A DNA stretch of 64,000 nt, from the NCBI GenBank assembly GCA_963082975.1, contig OY720350.1:39239851-39303850 (forward strand), written 5' to 3'. The stretch's first letter is position 1. Each line of letters starts with the position of its first letter. Of the stretch, positions 21,841-34,929 are shown one piece after another. A model generated the notes under the pieces. That model saw only the letters and a program-made list of their open reading frames with translations. It did not search any database and was not told the DNA's origin. This DNA comes from Labia minor (taxonomy: Eukaryota; Arthropoda; Insecta; Dermaptera; Spongiphoridae). Position numbers and translations under genes: made by a program.

Positions 21841-22892
21841 TCTATATATAATAAAGAGGATTTTAAATTAATATTAATAAATTAAAATTTAGAATTTATA
21901 AAAATATGTCATTTTTTTATATAAATTAAAAAATTAATATACATTTTATTATAATTTTGAAAAAAAAATATTAAATAACTATGCATTTTAATTGTGTTTT
22001 TTGTTTTAAATTTTTAAAAAAACTTAAATTTCAATAAATTGTAAAATTGTAATTTTCAAAATTCAAGATATTCATTCTTCAGCAGTATTTCTGCATTAAT
22101 TCTTTTTAATTCTTTTTTATTTTATTTTTGATAAGTAATTTTATTTTTTTGTTTGTTTTTTTGTAACAAAAAACAGCTAGATTGGTAAGTGATTCGTCGT
22201 TTGTTGTTGTTGTGGAGAGTATTTCAAGTGAATTGAAATGAATTCATGTCTTTATGATGGAATACATTCACTTCACCGATTAATTATACATTCACTCTCG
22301 AATTCAAATTCTTTTCGCACCAAGGTTAAAAGAAAATCATCTCTCAATTGGAAAGAAAACGAGAAAGAAATCCAGCCATTTGGTATGATTCAACAAAATC
22401 TAATTGACTTAATCATCTCCCACTCTCTTTCTATTTCTCTCTCTCTCTTTCTCTCTTTCATTCCCCCTTTAGATATATAATTAAATATTTTATTTAAAAT
22501 ATAAATCATTTCATTATCATTTACATTTTTTTCATCTATTAATGAGCTTAAATTTAAATTTGGTAAAAGAAGATAGACCACTTCAACGATTTTACGTAAC
22601 CTACATTAAAACATGTTTTATTAAATTTTAACGAGGCTAGTAGTCTATGTATAAGTTACGTAAAGTATCGTCTTAAGATTTCCCTTATTTGGCCACCGAA
22701 AACTTTCAGCTAAATTCTTCAAATTTTATTTATAAAGTATAAATAATAATAATTTTATTAGTATTTCATTGATTTTTTTTTACTTTCACAGACATATATC
22801 ATTTATATATATATTCCAGGTGTAGGGTTGTTTCTTTTTAAGTATATGTTCATATAATAAAAAACATCTTGCGCATCAAGCTTGCATTGCCA
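21841..22892. other. AT-rich, no gene recognised
   Basis: It includes a CT-rich tract near 22420-22460. An 80-codon open frame here (22238-22480) lacks recognisable motifs. Confidence 0.4.
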
Positions 22893-23262
22893 AAACGAAC
22901 TTAAGTTCGGATTAATTTAAGTTATAAATAAGTCAAGATTAAATATAAATATTATTGAATAAAATTATTTATTTTAAATTGATATCAAAAAATCAAAAAC
23001 ACTTTACATTAATACTTTTCGATACACTATTCGAATCTCAAATCAGAATTTAAAATTTCGCATTTTTAAATATTAAAAATTTCAACTTTGGACGCCATTT
23101 TGACCATGTTCCCAGGGGGTATCAAAAAATGAAAGGCACTTTACATTACTACTTTTCGATGCTCTTTCCGAATCTGAAGTCAAAATTTGAAAATTTTGAG
23201 TTTGATGTCGGACAGAACGACAGACTGAACGATTTTATAAACTCAATTAAGTTCGTTGAAAA
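22893..23262. repeat. Candidate small element with AACGAACTTAA ends
   Basis: The left end AACGAACTTAAGTTCG is a palindrome. The right end, reverse-complemented, begins AACGAACTTAATTGAG. The interior has an imperfect duplication around CACTTTACATTA and CTTTTCGATRC. No clear target duplication was seen. Confidence 0.4.
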
Positions 23263-23447
23263 TAGAAAAAATATTATATTAATAAAATATATATAAACAA
23301 ATTTAAGTGAATATATTAAAAATATAATATAAATTTATCAATCGAGTTGATTGGGCGTCTAATTTGGTCGACTTTAAAGTTGAAGCTGAAACGTAATGAG
23401 TTTTTCTTCTTTTCAAATCCTTCTTTTCAGACAAATTGCCAATTAAA

Positions 23448-24101
23448 AATAAGTTGACCTGTGGCCAGGTCCGAACCGACCGACGGTTTGAAATAAATTA
23501 ATTTCCAGCTACAGAAACGATTTCAAATAATTTTCATATATCTATTAATGTAATAAAAAACAGATATGGATACATAAATAATAAATATAAACATTTTTAA
23601 TTTTATTTTATTTATAATATATATGCAAGACCAGGCTGTGACGTCATGAATGGCTGGATGATGTCATATAATTTTAAATCAAGAAAAAACTAATAAATAT
23701 GATTTTTCTAGAGGATAAAACCAATACAAAGTGCATGATTCGTGGTGATATATAAAAAAATCTCCTTTGGTGTGAAAATAACCCTTTCCTTCCTATCGTC
23801 GATCGCTAATACTACCACTTCCGGTTTCCGGAATTGCACCAAAAGTTGATCAATTCATCCCACTGATGCATTAAGTAAATATACCAAATTTCATCAAAAT
23901 CGGTTGAGCCGTTCAGGCTGTACACATCTATACGGACGGACAGACGGACGGACAGACGGACGGACAGACGGACGGACAGACATCATGCTAAAAATACTTT
24001 TTTCTGTTTAGAAAATGCATGATTCGTGGAGATATGTAAAAATCTATACATGTGAAATTTGGTGTGAAAACAATACCTCCCTTACTATCGTCGGTCGGTA
24101 A
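23448..24101 (-). mobile_element. Family B Helentron-like element, complete
   Basis: Both termini are present on the minus strand (TACCGACCGACGATAG start; CAGGTCAACTTATT end). The microsatellite is expanded to about four GACGGACGGACA units near 23934-23985. One TGACGTCA is intact (23639); the second is TGATGTCA. Confidence 0.93.
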
Positions 24102-24682
24102 AAATTCTCGATATTCTAAAACAAAATCAAATAATTATTAAATATAATTTTAATTAAAATAAATCCAATATTAAAAAATAATATATTAATTCGATTTCAA
24201 TTAATATTCGAAACGATGTTAAAAATTATATTTAATTTTTAATCAATACATGTTCTATCAAATACATCATATGAAATTAACTTGAAAAATTATAAAAATA
24301 ATATTCTATGTTTCCAAAAATGGTCGAATTTAATAATAAAATATTTTCTAAAATCAAAAATATGTTTTTTATTAAATAAAATCAATTAGAATAAAAAATA
24401 ATTCGATTCAAATTTGATCGCATTGTTTTTGTAGTTAAATTTTGAATATATTAATATTACACTCAACTCTTTTGTTAGACGATTTTGAAATAACGCGGTT
24501 CACCAATATATTTTTTTCATTAACAAAAAAATACTGTTTTTAATTTTATTTTTGTCAGTATAATCAATAGATCTATACCCTGACAATTGGAAGTAACTTC
24601 ATGCCTTGTTTACTTTATATTATTAAGGAATTAAGGAAATCCGCATTTCATACTTACTTATTCACAGTTTTTTATTACTTTC
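24102..24682. other. AT-rich, no feature seen
   Basis: No recurrent repeat or gene recognised. Confidence 0.45.
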
Positions 24683-25243
24683 TCGATGTTGAGATTTTGA
24701 TGTTTTTATACATTTTGAAGGTTCCTAAATCATTTTCACTAAGGTTGAAAAAATGTCTCTCTCTCCCTCTCTGTGTGTGTGTGTGTGTGTGTAGGCAAGA
24801 TTACGTAAAAACTGTTTGAGATAGAATCATGAAATTTGGTATACGGGTATTATTCAAAATTCGTAGTTTTCTATCAACTTTTGAGAAATGTAGCTCAACC
24901 GGAAGAGAGTCATTACTTACAACGTTTTAATTTTTTTTCTTCTAAAGTGACCGTAAAAATAAAGATAATTTTTCACATGATTAATAATTGAATAAAACTG
25001 CTATATATAGAATTTCAGCTTGATTGAATAGCTGAAAGTACCAGAATTAATTTTTTAACACTGCAAATCTCACGCGCCAACACGTGACGTGGTGCCATCA
25101 ACAAAGAGCCAAACATGCGCTGGATTAATAAATATTATTTATTAATTTTAATTTATAATTTGATTAATTTAATTTAATTTAAATTAATATATGTTATTTA
25201 ATCCAATTAAAATTTGCGAGATAGTCGAGTGGAGACACTCCAG
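24683..25243 (+). mobile_element. Family A Helentron-like element, 5' truncated
   Basis: It starts within TCTCGATGTTGAG and has a complete 3' end with the GAGTG hairpin. The GT tract is at about 24772-24793. The 72-codon frame across the start is incidental. Confidence 0.88.
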
Positions 25244-25363
25244 ATTTTTTGATCTCGTCATACTGTTATACATTCAACACAACAATTATTTCTTCATTAT
25301 ACGATTTTATATCAGACTTATATTCGTAGATATATAATTCAATCTAGTTCTATAAGTTGAGGT

Positions 25364-25454
25364 TTAACACGTTCCAGCCGGCATGTACCACTGGTAGTAC
25401 ATGAATGATAGATCCCATCATAGATATATTAAGGAGTCGGCGGGAACGTGTTAA
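25364..25454. mobile_element. piggyBac-type miniature element with TTAA
   Basis: TTAA at 25364-25367 and 25451-25454 flank ends CACGTTCCAGCCGGC and, reverse-complemented, CACGTTCCCGCCGAC. It is about 83 bp between the duplications. Classed by TTAA and terminal pattern. Confidence 0.7.
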
Positions 25455-25785
25455 ATTTAAGTTTATCATAGAAAATTATGTTTTATTTCTAATTTTAAGT
25501 TTTTTTATTTTTTTTTAATAAAAATGAGTTGTTCTTGTTTTATAAATATGTAATGTATATTTAATATTACTATTTTTTAGCACGGTTTTTAGTCAAATAT
25601 TAGTCTTCTCATCTTACACAAATATTTAAAGTTGTGGAACATATACGCAAATTTACCAAATGCCACATTAATTTATTAAAATATTTTTTTAATAATTTTC
25701 TAATCAAAATACCTGCGGGGTAAAAAGTAATTGGGTGTGTATATTATATTTTATATTTATTTCATAATTAATAAATAGTTTTGAA

Positions 25786-26941
25786 TCTTCTATATATATA
25801 AAGGAGAGTGTTTGTTTGTATGTATGTAATTTGTTTACTTTTTTACTGTCATAGAAACAAAAAAAAAAAAAGAAATTTCTTACTTAACAGACACTTGGGA
25901 AAAAATCACTCGAAATGCAATTAAACAAAAAAAAAATTCAAAAATTAGGCTAAGCAGACTTCTTAAATATCATAAGAGATTCGGCAATTGCAATTAAAGA
26001 TAGCATGAAAAAATTAATTGAGGCAGGAAATAAGATGGGGATTGAAATTAATAGGGATAAAACAAAATATTTAGTAAGACAGAAAAACATTATTAACAAA
26101 CAAAGTATTAACATACAAGATGTAGAAAAATTTAAATACTTAAATTCTGTAATTACAAAAGATAATAACATTGGATAAGAATTTAAATCGATGTCGCAAT
26201 CGGGTAACGCCTATTTTCATACAGTAAAGAGGCTTATCTCATCAAAATGGATGAAAATGGATGAAAGTTGAAATATTTTAAACAATTATTTTGCGTGTTG
26301 TATTATATGGGTGGTCGATGTTCTCGGGAGACGAAAGTAGATTTAGAGAATTTGATATTAGGATTGTTCGTAGCATTTAAGGACCAAGAAAGACGAGGTC
26401 ACCGGGTTATGGCGAAGATGGTATAACGAGGAATTGCATCTCCAGATATAGTTAAGGTTATTAAGGTTATAAAATAGAGAAGGCTGGGATGGGAAGGGGT
26501 CATGACTAGAATGGTAGATTAAAGATCGACGAAAAATATTGGGAAACGTCTGGTGGGATTGGGAAGATCAAGGACGCGGTGAGTGGACAATATAGGAAGG
26601 GACGTGGGAAAGATGGGACAGGGTAGGAGTTAGATGGTTATAGCTCAGGATCGGGATACTTGGAGAAATAGGGTTGCTTTCGAGATCCGTAGAGGCACAG
26701 AGATAGTTAGATAAAAAAATACAATAGTAATATATAATTAATTTACTGATTAAATTAAAATATCTTTTAAATAAGAACACAAACGGAAATGATAATATAA
26801 TATAATATACTGATTGAAACAAAATGGATGGAAACCTTTTACATACAGACTTTCAACGAAATAATATGTATTACTTCGGGGGTAGAGGGGCGGATCCCCC
26901 GTCTAGGTGAGAAGAGCGCCGAAGGCGCTCTGATCAGCTAG
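25786..26941 (+). mobile_element. Composite Helitron carrying reverse-transcriptase tail
   Basis: It opens TCTTCTATATATATAAAGG after an A, holds a 5'-truncated non-LTR reverse-transcriptase piece (about 25950-26715), and closes with the same 210-bp 3' module as 21631-21840, ending CTAG before T. The junction between the GATA-type tail and the module is shared with copies at 44385 and 62893. Confidence 0.75.
25950..26715 (+). pseudogene. Captured reverse-transcriptase C-terminal part
   Basis: The translated plus strand gives EAGNKMGIEINRDKTKYLV, then INIQDVEKFKYLNSVITKD and further downstream motifs of the family, with many stops and frameshifts (for example after NNIG at about 26175). It extends further upstream than the other fragments but lacks the catalytic YADD region in an identifiable form. 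Confidence 0.75.
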
Positions 26942-28470
26942 TTATTTATAAATGTGTTTTTGAAAATTTATTTTAAATTATATCTAGAGTAAAAGAAAGG
27001 ATAAAAGTATTTATGAAACATTCCAAATTAAATTGAAATTACAAAATGATATCATTTTTTTTTTAATATATATCAAGATATAAATTAAAAGGTAAAGTGA
27101 AAGTAATCAAATATTTACTAATAATAGTTAAACAATTGCAAAATGTTTAATTATAAGACAAGATATAATAAATGAATAGAGTAAAAATAAAAATTGTTTT
27201 CATAGTACAAGTATAAAAATGTTGAATGTCCATAATGAAGTAATAGAATATTAAATAATTAATAAATTATAATTATTTTTTTTTTGTTTATATAATAGAA
27301 ATGAGATGATTCAATCGATAAATGAATATACGATTACCGTTATAGCGATTTATTTATTCATTTGAATTCGAAAGTAAGAAATATGTTTCTTCTCACAAGT
27401 CAATTGAACGTGGAGGAAGAATAATAATATTTTCATTGGTGGGAGCTATGAAAAATATGTATTTTATTTCACTAGGCAATCTTGTGTGTAAATAAAAAAA
27501 AAAAAATTTTATTCCGATTTTGTTTGAAATGATAAAATGAATAAATAATAATATTTACATTTCAATATTTTATTTTACCTTTTTCAATAAACCTAATGGT
27601 TAGAAAATTTAGGTAAGTACAATAAAAATTTAATAAAAAATTTCCTAATAATTAAATTAAACAAAGATTAATTAATTTTATGATTAAATTATTTAAATTT
27701 ATATTTATAAATATAGCTGTTGAGAGTATCTCATAACTTTCATCTATTATTTAGTTATCTGATAATAAAGTAAATAATTAAAAAAATTATACAAATAATG
27801 ATACGAAATAAAATGAAAAAGAAAAAAAAAATAATTAAAATTTAATAAAAAGCTTGATAAAAGAGTGACCCCGAATTCTTATAAGGAAAATATATATAAT
27901 ATTCGAAATGTTTTCATCACAAATGAAAATTAATATATATTTCACACCATTAATAAAATACTATTTAATAAGTAAAATAATAACTTTACTCTTTTCTATT
28001 TGTCCTTTTTATTTGTTTATCAATTAATAGATTGCTTTCTTTTAAAAAAATAATAATAATTTTTCATTTATAATAGTAATATATGAATAGGTTGTTTTAG
28101 GTATAACAATTTTAAAAGTCTTAATTATGAATATATTTTTTAGAACACTAAATCTAAAATAAATTTATGGGTTAGGGAGAATGAACGAATGCATTTTAAT
28201 ATTTTATTTAATAATTGAGGTCTTTTCTAAATCAAATTTGGAAAAGGTGGTTTAATTCTCTCAATTTTATTTTTTCTAGATTATTAACATATTTATTAAA
28301 AAAATGATTATTTAAATGATCAAAATAAGTGAAATAAGAAATAAAGAAAACAAAAAGAAAAAATTTATTGACTAATAATTTTTTTTTATTTTAATTTTCC
28401 AGATGAGTTTTTCAATTATTTTTGAGAAACAAATAAATATTTATCCGTGACCTTTAGAATTTACCGTCAC
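26942..28470. other. AT-rich, no feature seen
   Basis: About 1.5 kb without a recognised repeat or open frame of interest. Confidence 0.5.
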
Positions 28471-28479
28471 TTAAATGTA

Positions 28480-28935
28480 ATGGAAACACTGCTTCTGACA
28501 GCAGGAAACTATCAGCTGACTCCTGTCGAAATTTGAACCAGCTGGGTCTTTTAGTTTTTCTTTGACATCAATTAATACCAGACTATTTGAAAAGAAAATG
28601 AAAAAAGTGAATTTCAATTGAAAATCCATCAATTGGGATACGAATGCTCTCTCATCCGTCCTATTCTCCAGAGTGATTATTTTTTGTTTCTAAACCTGAA
28701 GAAATGGCTCGGCGGACAGAGATTTGACTCCAAACAAATCTATTTTGATGTCCTCGACAAATCTTATTTTTTGGAAGGGATAAAAAAAAATTGTAGAAAT
28801 GTGTTGGACGAAGGGTAAAGAGCTCAAAGGAGACTGAAAAATAAAATAAAAAATAAAATAAAATAATTTTTTATTCAAAAACCTGAATTTCATTCAAAAA
28901 GTCACGGACTTATTGATCTGCCCTCGTATTTTATA
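28480..28935 (+). pseudogene. Mariner remnant with intact 3' terminus
   Basis: It contains SDYFLFLNLKKW, LDKSYFLEGIKK and the 3' terminal sequence ending in CTGCCCTCGTA next to TA, as expected for mariner. It starts with the same segment (ACTGCTTCTGACAGCAGG) as the remnant at 2250. The left terminus and most of the transposase are missing, with frameshifts. Confidence 0.8.
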
Positions 28936-30007
28936 AAATTTGATATTATTTCAGGTCGATATAATTGGTATATGATTGATTTGAGTATCTGGATTACTTC
29001 ATCTTTGGTCTGGCAGAGACAAGGAGAAAGAGAGATTCAGATCAGAAAGAGTCCCTGGACTGACTTGCTTTCAATGGAATGTCGCATCGGCACGTTACGT
29101 CACTGGTCCAAGGTTAGTACTGCAACCTGAACGACATAAATCTTCAAACTTGCTCACAGATTGCAAAACTTATTAATAGACGATTCAAATTTCAATCATT
29201 GACTCCCCACTCATAATAGAATACTTGCATACATTTTAATAAAAAAATATATTATAATCAATTTCTTGTATCTTTCCATTTTCTTTTTTATTAGAATATA
29301 TAATTGAAAAAATCAAAAAAGAAAATTACATTTGTCTTATTATGATAAACATCCTTGTTTTTTTTACATTAAATAATATATTTTGGAAATAAGCAATAAA
29401 TAAATAATAAATATAAAAAAAGTATATATTTTATTAACCTTGGTTTCTTTAAATTGTAAATTTCGGTAATTATTAGTAATTTATTTTTATTGGAATCAAT
29501 AATTTAAAAACAAAAAAAATTTCAAAAAATTGAAATAATGCTAAAAAAAATTAAATATATATTTTCGATAAGTGATAAATTTGTTTTATTTTCTCAAGGA
29601 ATTAAAAAGATTTCTTCAACTCACTTTCAACATTGTTCAATTATAATAGTTATTTCTCTTGGATCAAATTTAAATAAAAAATTCCAAATAGACAATATTT
29701 ATAATCTATTTATAAAATTATATTATATTTAATAAAAAAAAAATATATTTTGTTCAGTATTATCAATTGCAATTGCAATTTTTAAGTTAATAATAAATAA
29801 ATTCATTAAATTAGTATGATCATCTTATTCTCTAGTATTTTCAAAGGTTTCATTTAATTACGCTATTAAAATAAAAAAAATAAATAAATTTTTTTGTATA
29901 ATTAGGCATTCTAATTGGCTGCAACCATCAATTAATTATAAAATAATTTTAGACTAACAACATTATAATTTCTAAATAATAAAATAATTTAATGGATATT
30001 CATTTAT
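28936..30007. other. Mostly AT-rich, unassigned
   Basis: A less AT-rich part at 28975-29110 has a short open frame (DYFIFGLAETRRKRDSDQ) and a donor-like AAGGTTAGT at about 29111. It is not recognised, and I do not call it an exon. Confidence 0.35.
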
Positions 30008-30041
30008 TACCGACCGACGATAGTAAGGGAGGTATTGTTTT
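30008..30041 (+). mobile_element. Family B 5'-end fragment
   Basis: 34 bases identical in pattern to the B 5' end (TACCGACCGACGATAG and GGGAGGTATTG), broken off afterwards. Confidence 0.8.
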
Positions 30042-30205
30042 TATATGTTATCCGAGATGTGTTTGTTTCAAACGTTCAAACTTTATGGGCATATATTTGT
30101 TGATATTTATTTATAAAGAGGAAATGCAAACGATGATTTTGGATTCCTAGTACCATTTATATTAAAAATAAACAAATAAATTTTGGATAAATCTTTTTAA
30201 AATAA

Positions 30206-30846
30206 AATAAGTTGACCTGTGGCCAGGTCCGAACCGACCGACGGTTTGAAATAAATTAATTTCAAGCTACAGAAACAATTTCAAATAATTTTCATATATC
30301 TATTAATGTAATAAAAAACAGATATGGATACTTAAATAATAAATATAAACATTTTTAATTTTATTTTATTTATAATATATATGCAAGACCAGGCAGTGAC
30401 GTCATGAATGGTTGGATGACCTCATATAATTTTAAATCAAGAAAAAACTAATAAATATGATTTTTCTCGAGGATAAAACCAATACAAAGTGCATGATTCG
30501 TGGTGATATATAAAAAAATCTCCTTTGGTGTGAAAATAACCCTTTCCTTCCTATTGTCGATCGCTAATACTACCACTTCCGGTTTCCGGAATTGTACCAA
30601 AAGTTGATCAATTCATCCCACTGATGCATTAAGTAAATATACCAAATTTCATCAAAATCTGTTGAGCCGTTCAGGCTGTACACATCTATACGGACGGACA
30701 GACGGACGGACGGACAGACGGACAGACATCATGCTAAAAATACTTTTTTCTGTTTAGAAAATGCATGATTCGTGGAGATATGTAAAAATCTCCACATGTG
30801 AAATTTGGTGTGAAAACAATACCTCTCTTACTATCGTCGGTCGGTA
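30206..30846 (-). mobile_element. Family B Helentron-like element, complete
   Basis: Both termini are present. The GACGGACGGACA-type tract is near 30691-30727. One TGACGTCA at 30397; the second is changed to TGACCTCA. Confidence 0.93.
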
Positions 30847-32003
30847 AAAATTGTATATACTAATATGCTATCGGAATAAAATATAATTAAATAAAAGATC
30901 TTGAATTTTTGTACCTTATATGAGGATCTAATGAAAATATGTGCTAATTCTTCAAAATTTTAAATAATTTTTTAAATATAAATTTTTAAAAATATTTTTT
31001 ATTTTTTGTAAGTATTTAATTTTATTTGTAGTAAGATCACAAAGTTTTAAGCTTTCAATGTAATTTAATTATTATCTATTAATTTTATTGTATTAAATGT
31101 CTAGAGGAGAGAAAATTCAACGAACTTATCTTTAAATGAGTCTGTAGGAATTAACGTGATGTAGAAAAGAGAGAAAGGTGGAACACAAGTTGCAATTATT
31201 ACTTCATTTTACGAAAAAGGTTGAAATTACAAAATTACGTGAATCTTCTTCTTCTCTATTATGTGTTTACATAATAATATATAAAAAATACTAAAAATAA
31301 TAAATAATAAAAGTGAGTTTGTATAAATGTTACTTACAGTAGATGCCTGCACCCGCTTATATATATACAGTGGAATTTTCAAAGAGTATGTAATAAATGG
31401 CTGTAAATTAAAAAAGCAAACTTTATTGATGGCAATAGTTATATAATATTTGGGAAACTGATGAACTTTAAACTTTATTTATACTTTAAAAGTCGTTCTG
31501 AATAGTAGTCTGTCTGGCTTTATCGTAAACGAAGATCTTTTAATTGTAGTTGGTCTTTTGTATAAATTTAGTTCAATTATTGATAACAAGTACAAATTAA
31601 AATTTATTTTAATATTAGAAAATATTTTCTAATTTATTTTGATCATTTCATATAAATAATTTCTAATCTATGAAATTAAAAAAATAATGTTTAAATATTA
31701 ATTTTAATAATATTAATAATTTCTAATTTCTTATAATCTTTGTAGACATGTTATAAAGAATGCAGGGACAAATATAAGAGGTATAAATAATAGGGTAGAA
31801 CCCACCTTCTTTTGACAAAATGAGAAATAGATATACACAATTGAATAATTTTGTGTGAAATTCAATTATAATAATTTTCAAATTTTAAAAGAGTAAGATT
31901 GAAGAGAAATATGAATTAATAAATTCACTAGAAAAATAAAAATAAAAGAAAATAAATTTGAATTTTTTTTAACCATTGCCCTTACCCCAAAAGAAAAAGA
32001 AAA

Positions 32004-32041
<38 letters not shown>

Positions 32042-32330
32042 TTATTTACATCTTCCCCAAAAATGAGTGATAAAACTTATTCCAGTTAGTTGAAAAAATT
32101 CTTTACTTATATTTTTTTAATTTTATTTATATTTTTATTTTACTATAGTTAGGCTATAGTTAATAGTTTATTTATTGAGATGACCATTGGTAAATTTTGG
32201 TAGTCATGTAAAAGATTGGTTAAATTTCTTGAAATTTAAATCCAAATCCTTCAATATAGTACTTATATCTTATCTTATCTTCTTATGCTGTCTAAAATTG
32301 TTTGTTTGGCCATGGGTTCTCAAAAACCGC
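30847..32330. other. AT-rich, no gene recognised
   Basis: Contains a (TA)n tract at about 32011-32036. Confidence 0.5.
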
Positions 32331-32490
32331 TTTTTTTGAAATTCACACTAGAGATAGTATTTATAAAGAAAAATTAAGTTTTATTGATCATATCTCTGGA
32401 AAAATACATCTTCATTAGATTTTTCTTAATTTAAATTTATATATGGATGACGTCACAAATGACATCCATGTTGAAATTTGACTCTCGCCT
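32331..32490 (+). repeat. Repeat L, diverged relative of family B
   Basis: It matches 38050-38197 in inverted orientation and shares the stretch around CTTCATTAGATTTTTCTTAA and a TGACGTCA octamer with family B. Termini are not defined. Confidence 0.65.
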
Positions 32491-32692
32491 TTTTTTAAAG
32501 GATATTGTATTAATATTATTTTATATTTAAAATATTTTAAAATTCATTATTTAATTTCGAAATAAAATTAAAAATATATATTTAATAATATTTTATAATT
32601 ATAAATTACGATATATATTTATCGTTCTTCCAACAAAAAAAAAATATTCATGCACTTAGAAACATAATAATACATATTTATGTATTATTGAG

Positions 32693-32825
32693 GATCCCAA
32701 GCTCCATTCATTTTAATGAGATTGATGCAATGATGCAACATTTAATAATTGTAATAAATAATTAAAGAATTGTATATCAATATTTTTTAAAGGGTCGAGC
32801 GAGAGCTCGGTGTCCTAGGTATTAA
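32693..32825 (+). repeat. Repeat J, 3' end with hairpin
   Basis: It matches 37311-37436 inverted. It ends with hairpin CGAGC-GAGA-GCTCG (32796-32809) followed by GTGTCCTAGGTA. The 4-base loop resembles the terminal hairpins of families A-C. Confidence 0.65.
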
Positions 32826-32869
32826 TATTTCCAGCCAAACCCAATAATAATGAATTATTTTATTTAAAC

Positions 32870-32910
32870 TTAATTACCGAGCCGAGAGGCTCTGGGTCCC
32901 GGTACTATTA
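32870..32910 (+). repeat. Repeat J-like terminal hairpin
   Basis: Hairpin GAGCC-GAGA-GGCTC (32879-32892) is followed by TGGGTCCCGGTACTA, similar to the end of repeat J at 37311 (read in reverse). Confidence 0.55.
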
Positions 32911-33030
32911 TATAATATATATAATATATATATATATATAATCATATTAAAATATTTATTGGATTAATTCCAAGAATATTTATTTATTTTTATTAGTGTT
33001 GAATACATGTTCACGCTCCGGTATTTTAAG

Positions 33031-33115
33031 AAAAAAAAAACTGTGACCTTTGGCTGGGAATCGAACCGTGGTGCTTCGGTTTAACGCGCAGATGGTCACG
33101 CAATGAAATGAGGAT
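33031..33115 (-). repeat. tRNA-like fragment with B box, probably SINE head
   Basis: The minus strand carries GGTTCGATTCC (33057-33067), an exact Pol III B-box, preceded by GCGCGTTAAACCGAAG resembling an anticodon arm, and followed by a run of T (terminator-like) at 33031-33040. The D arm and acceptor pairing are not evident, so this is not a functional tRNA gene. Confidence 0.55.
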
Positions 33116-34182
33116 GTCTCATTCTGTTACACAAACATCAACTTATTATTTTTCATTTAAAGTGTTTTTTCTATTGTTTCTATATTATTTTTTATAATGT
33201 TAAATATATATTAACCTTGTGCCCTTGATTATATTCATTCATTTTATTTAAAAATTAGTTTACTTTTATAATGATGATTTTTTCATAAAAAAAATATGAA
33301 TATAAATATGTACTTGGATTAATAAAGAATGAATGTCATGTTTAAATATCTAATTAATTTATTTTTTAAATGAAATACTTTACGAATAAAATCACTTTAA
33401 TCATTTCAGAATTGATATTTCAAATTATAAAATTGAAAGTAGAAAATAAATCCAATGAGATAACACTATTTTATTCAAAATATTACAAAAATAAGTCCAT
33501 TTATACAAAATAAAAAATAAAAAAATATTTTAATAATAGAATTAAATAAAATATATATAATATTATATATTTTATTTCCACTTGGAAAATTATTAATTGA
33601 TAATTATTTTTTTTATGTAAAAATTAGTTTTTTTTAGAAGAATTGGTTTCAAATATTATATATATAAAAAAGGTAAGCAAGATTAGGATCCTTTAATTTA
33701 ATGTCTATCCATGATTATTATATTAAAATAATTATAATAAAAATATATTGAGAAATGAAGTATTTATTTATTCAATACAAAAATATTTTTAGTGATTTCA
33801 TGGTATCGAGTAAACACCCATTTAGTGAATTTTAAAATTTACAAATAATTTAAGCTCTTAATAATAAAGACACCTACATACTTAACATAATAATAATAAT
33901 AATAACATAAAATAAAAATTTCTCTATAAATAAATTAGAACTAATTAGCAATTTACTAATAATATTACTTATTTCAAGATGAGGGATATTATTAAAAATT
34001 AATAAAATCTCATCTTTATAGAAGACAGAACAAATTCTACCCTAAAATGTGTATATATTTTGTTTGATTAATTACAACATTGTCACAGTCACTTATTAGA
34101 TATTGTCTTAATCCAAACATCTGTAAGCAGTATTGAGGACTTGTAATGTAGTTCGGTTTTAAATAATTATCATTAATATCAT
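33116..34182. other. AT-rich, no feature seen
   Basis: No recognised gene or recurrent repeat. Confidence 0.5.
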
Positions 34183-34522
34183 TACCTACAACGTTTTGAT
34201 TTTTTTTCCTCTAAAGTGACCGTAAAAATAAACATAAATATTTGATAATTTTTCACATGATTAAAAATTGTATAAAACTGCTATATATAGAATTTTAGCT
34301 TGATTGAATCGCTGAAAGTACCAGAATTAATTTTTTAACAATGCAAATCTTACGCGCCAATACGTGACGTGGTGCCATCAACAAACATGCGCTGGTTTAA
34401 TAAATATTATTTATTAATTTTAATTTATAATTTATAATTTATTAAATTTAATTTAAATATAATATAGGTATGTTCTTTAATCCAATTCAAATTTGCGAGA
34501 TAGTCGAGTGGAGACACTCCAG
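34183..34522 (+). mobile_element. Family A Helentron-like element, 3' half
   Basis: It starts inside the body (ACCTACAACGTTTTGAT) and has the complete 3' end with hairpin at about 34496-34522. The microsatellite and 5' half are absent. Confidence 0.88.
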
Positions 34523-34929
34523 CTTATTTCTATAACTGTAATAGGACTTTTTATTTCCTTTAATGCGTATGTGACTTGAGTGCTATAATAATATTATTTT
34601 CGGCTCCCTTATGGATATATTATGTTTAATAAACCGAATTTGAACAGGTTGAAGAACATTTAATGAATTAATAATTGCCACTTAATATGGTTTAGATTGA
34701 ATTTTGAGCAGTTGTTTAATTATAGACAAAACCACTGCATTTAATATTAATTACTCGCTTCTTAATTTAATTAAAAATTCTTGAAAACTCACATCACAAC
34801 TTAATAAATATAAAACATTTGGAAAATAAAGAATAAAAAAATATTTTCATATCTAATTTAATTGCTCCCAGATTTATTTTAAAAATTACAGTTAAAAAAT
34901 TATTTATAAATTTGAAATAAAAAAAATAT

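Noticed and set aside
22238-22480. 80-codon open frame
   Set aside because: Half of it is a CT-rich simple tract coding SLSISLSLFLS. No family match.
33031-33115. Functional tRNA gene
   Set aside because: A B-box is present but D-arm and acceptor pairing are not evident. Better explained as a tRNA-derived repeat.
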